Shown: positions 5,419 through 5,529 of the stretch, in pieces
Layout of the letters: each line of letters begins with the position of its first letter
Position numbering within the stretch: position 1 is the first letter of the stretch
Assembly: GCA_913050015.1 (NCBI GenBank)
Contig: CAJXAZ010000043.1
Location: forward strand, 1 to 5,529
DNA: 5,529 nucleotides
DNA from: an uncultured Gammaproteobacteria bacterium
Lineage (GTDB): Bacteria > Pseudomonadota > Gammaproteobacteria > Magnimaribacterales > D2472
Direction: 5' to 3'
Notes under the pieces: generated by a model
Databases searched by the model: none
The model's input: the letters and a program-made list of their open reading frames with translations, nothing else
What the model was told of the DNA's origin: nothing
Made by a program: the position numbers and the translations under genes

Positions 5419-5529
5419 TAATAAGCCAGAAACTTATAATCGTTCAGATATTGAATTAGCTTTAACTAAAGAATTTCCAGACCTTAGTAAATCACAAATT
5501 TCATTAGCAATTGATTCTATTTTAGAATC
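5411..5529 (+). CDS. ihfB: Integration host factor beta subunit, N-terminal part only
   Basis: The frame starts at GTG 5411-5413 and is open to the window end, giving 39 complete codons. Residues 10-39 (NRSDIELAL, KEFPDL, KSQISLAIDSILE) fit the first helices of IHF/HU proteins, where a (K/R)S(D/E)LI-type start is followed by a V/I-rich dimerisation helix. IHF-beta pairs with IHF-alpha to bend DNA sharply at specific sites. Position right after rpsA is the standard gammaproteobacterial location of ihfB, so it is preferred over HU. An in-frame TGA lies at 5408-5410, and no ATG, GTG or TTG occurs later in the visible frame, so GTG 5411 is the only usual start. It overlaps rpsA by eight bases, has no clear Shine-Dalgarno, and adds about nine polar residues before the normal N-terminus. 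The DNA-binding arm is not in the window. Confidence 0.82.
   Translation, partial: MNSNKPETYNRSDIELALTKEFPDLSKSQISLAIDSILE

Noticed and set aside
5400..5450. A terminator or an ihfB promoter between rpsA and ihfB
   Set aside because: No GC-rich hairpin with a T run and no convincing -35/-10 pair is visible, and the genes overlap.

Overview
The window is one uninterrupted block of plus-strand coding sequence from a bacterium, AT-rich by eye, carrying seven genes in the order pheA (3' end only), hisC, tyrA, aroA, cmk, rpsA, ihfB (5' end only). This order (aromatic amino acid synthesis, then cytidylate kinase, ribosomal protein S1 and integration host factor beta) is the classic gammaproteobacterial arrangement, known for example from Pseudomonas. 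Each product, including the two partial ones, looks gammaproteobacterial in sequence. The low GC, complete lack of intergenic DNA, poor ribosome-binding sites and shortened S1 suggest a streamlined lineage, for instance a marine SAR86-like bacterium. That assignment is inference and cannot be proved from this window.

Layout: positions 1-192 encode the end of the P-protein regulatory (ACT) domain. Positions 189-1286 encode a HisC-type aminotransferase, 1283-2155 a stand-alone prephenate dehydrogenase, and 2152-3465 a class II-like EPSP synthase. Positions 3452-4114 encode cytidylate kinase and 4111-5418 a five-domain ribosomal protein S1. An IHF-beta-like reading frame starts at 5411 and runs off the end. 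All six gene junctions overlap (4, 4, 4, 14, 4 and 8 bases), so there is no non-coding base in the window. I see no convincing promoter, terminator, tRNA, mobile element or CRISPR array.

How the genes work together: AroA makes the immediate precursor of chorismate. PheA (chorismate mutase/prephenate dehydratase) and TyrA draw on prephenate for phenylalanine and tyrosine, and the HisC-type enzyme can supply the final transamination, histidinol-phosphate transamination, or both. Cmk phosphorylates CMP and dCMP, S1 recruits mRNA to the ribosome, and IHF bends DNA. The second half is therefore a housekeeping tail co-transcribed with the aromatic genes.

This is largely an ordinary conserved operon and I found no evidence of a novel defence or mobile system. 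The points most worth a second look are the natural loss of the sixth S1 domain in RpsA, the total overlap of all genes, and a possible RNA fold around the rpsA start codon. Smaller ones are the unfused tyrA and aroA joined by a TTGA overlap, and an IHF-beta frame whose only usual start is a GTG inside rpsA that adds an N-terminal extension.
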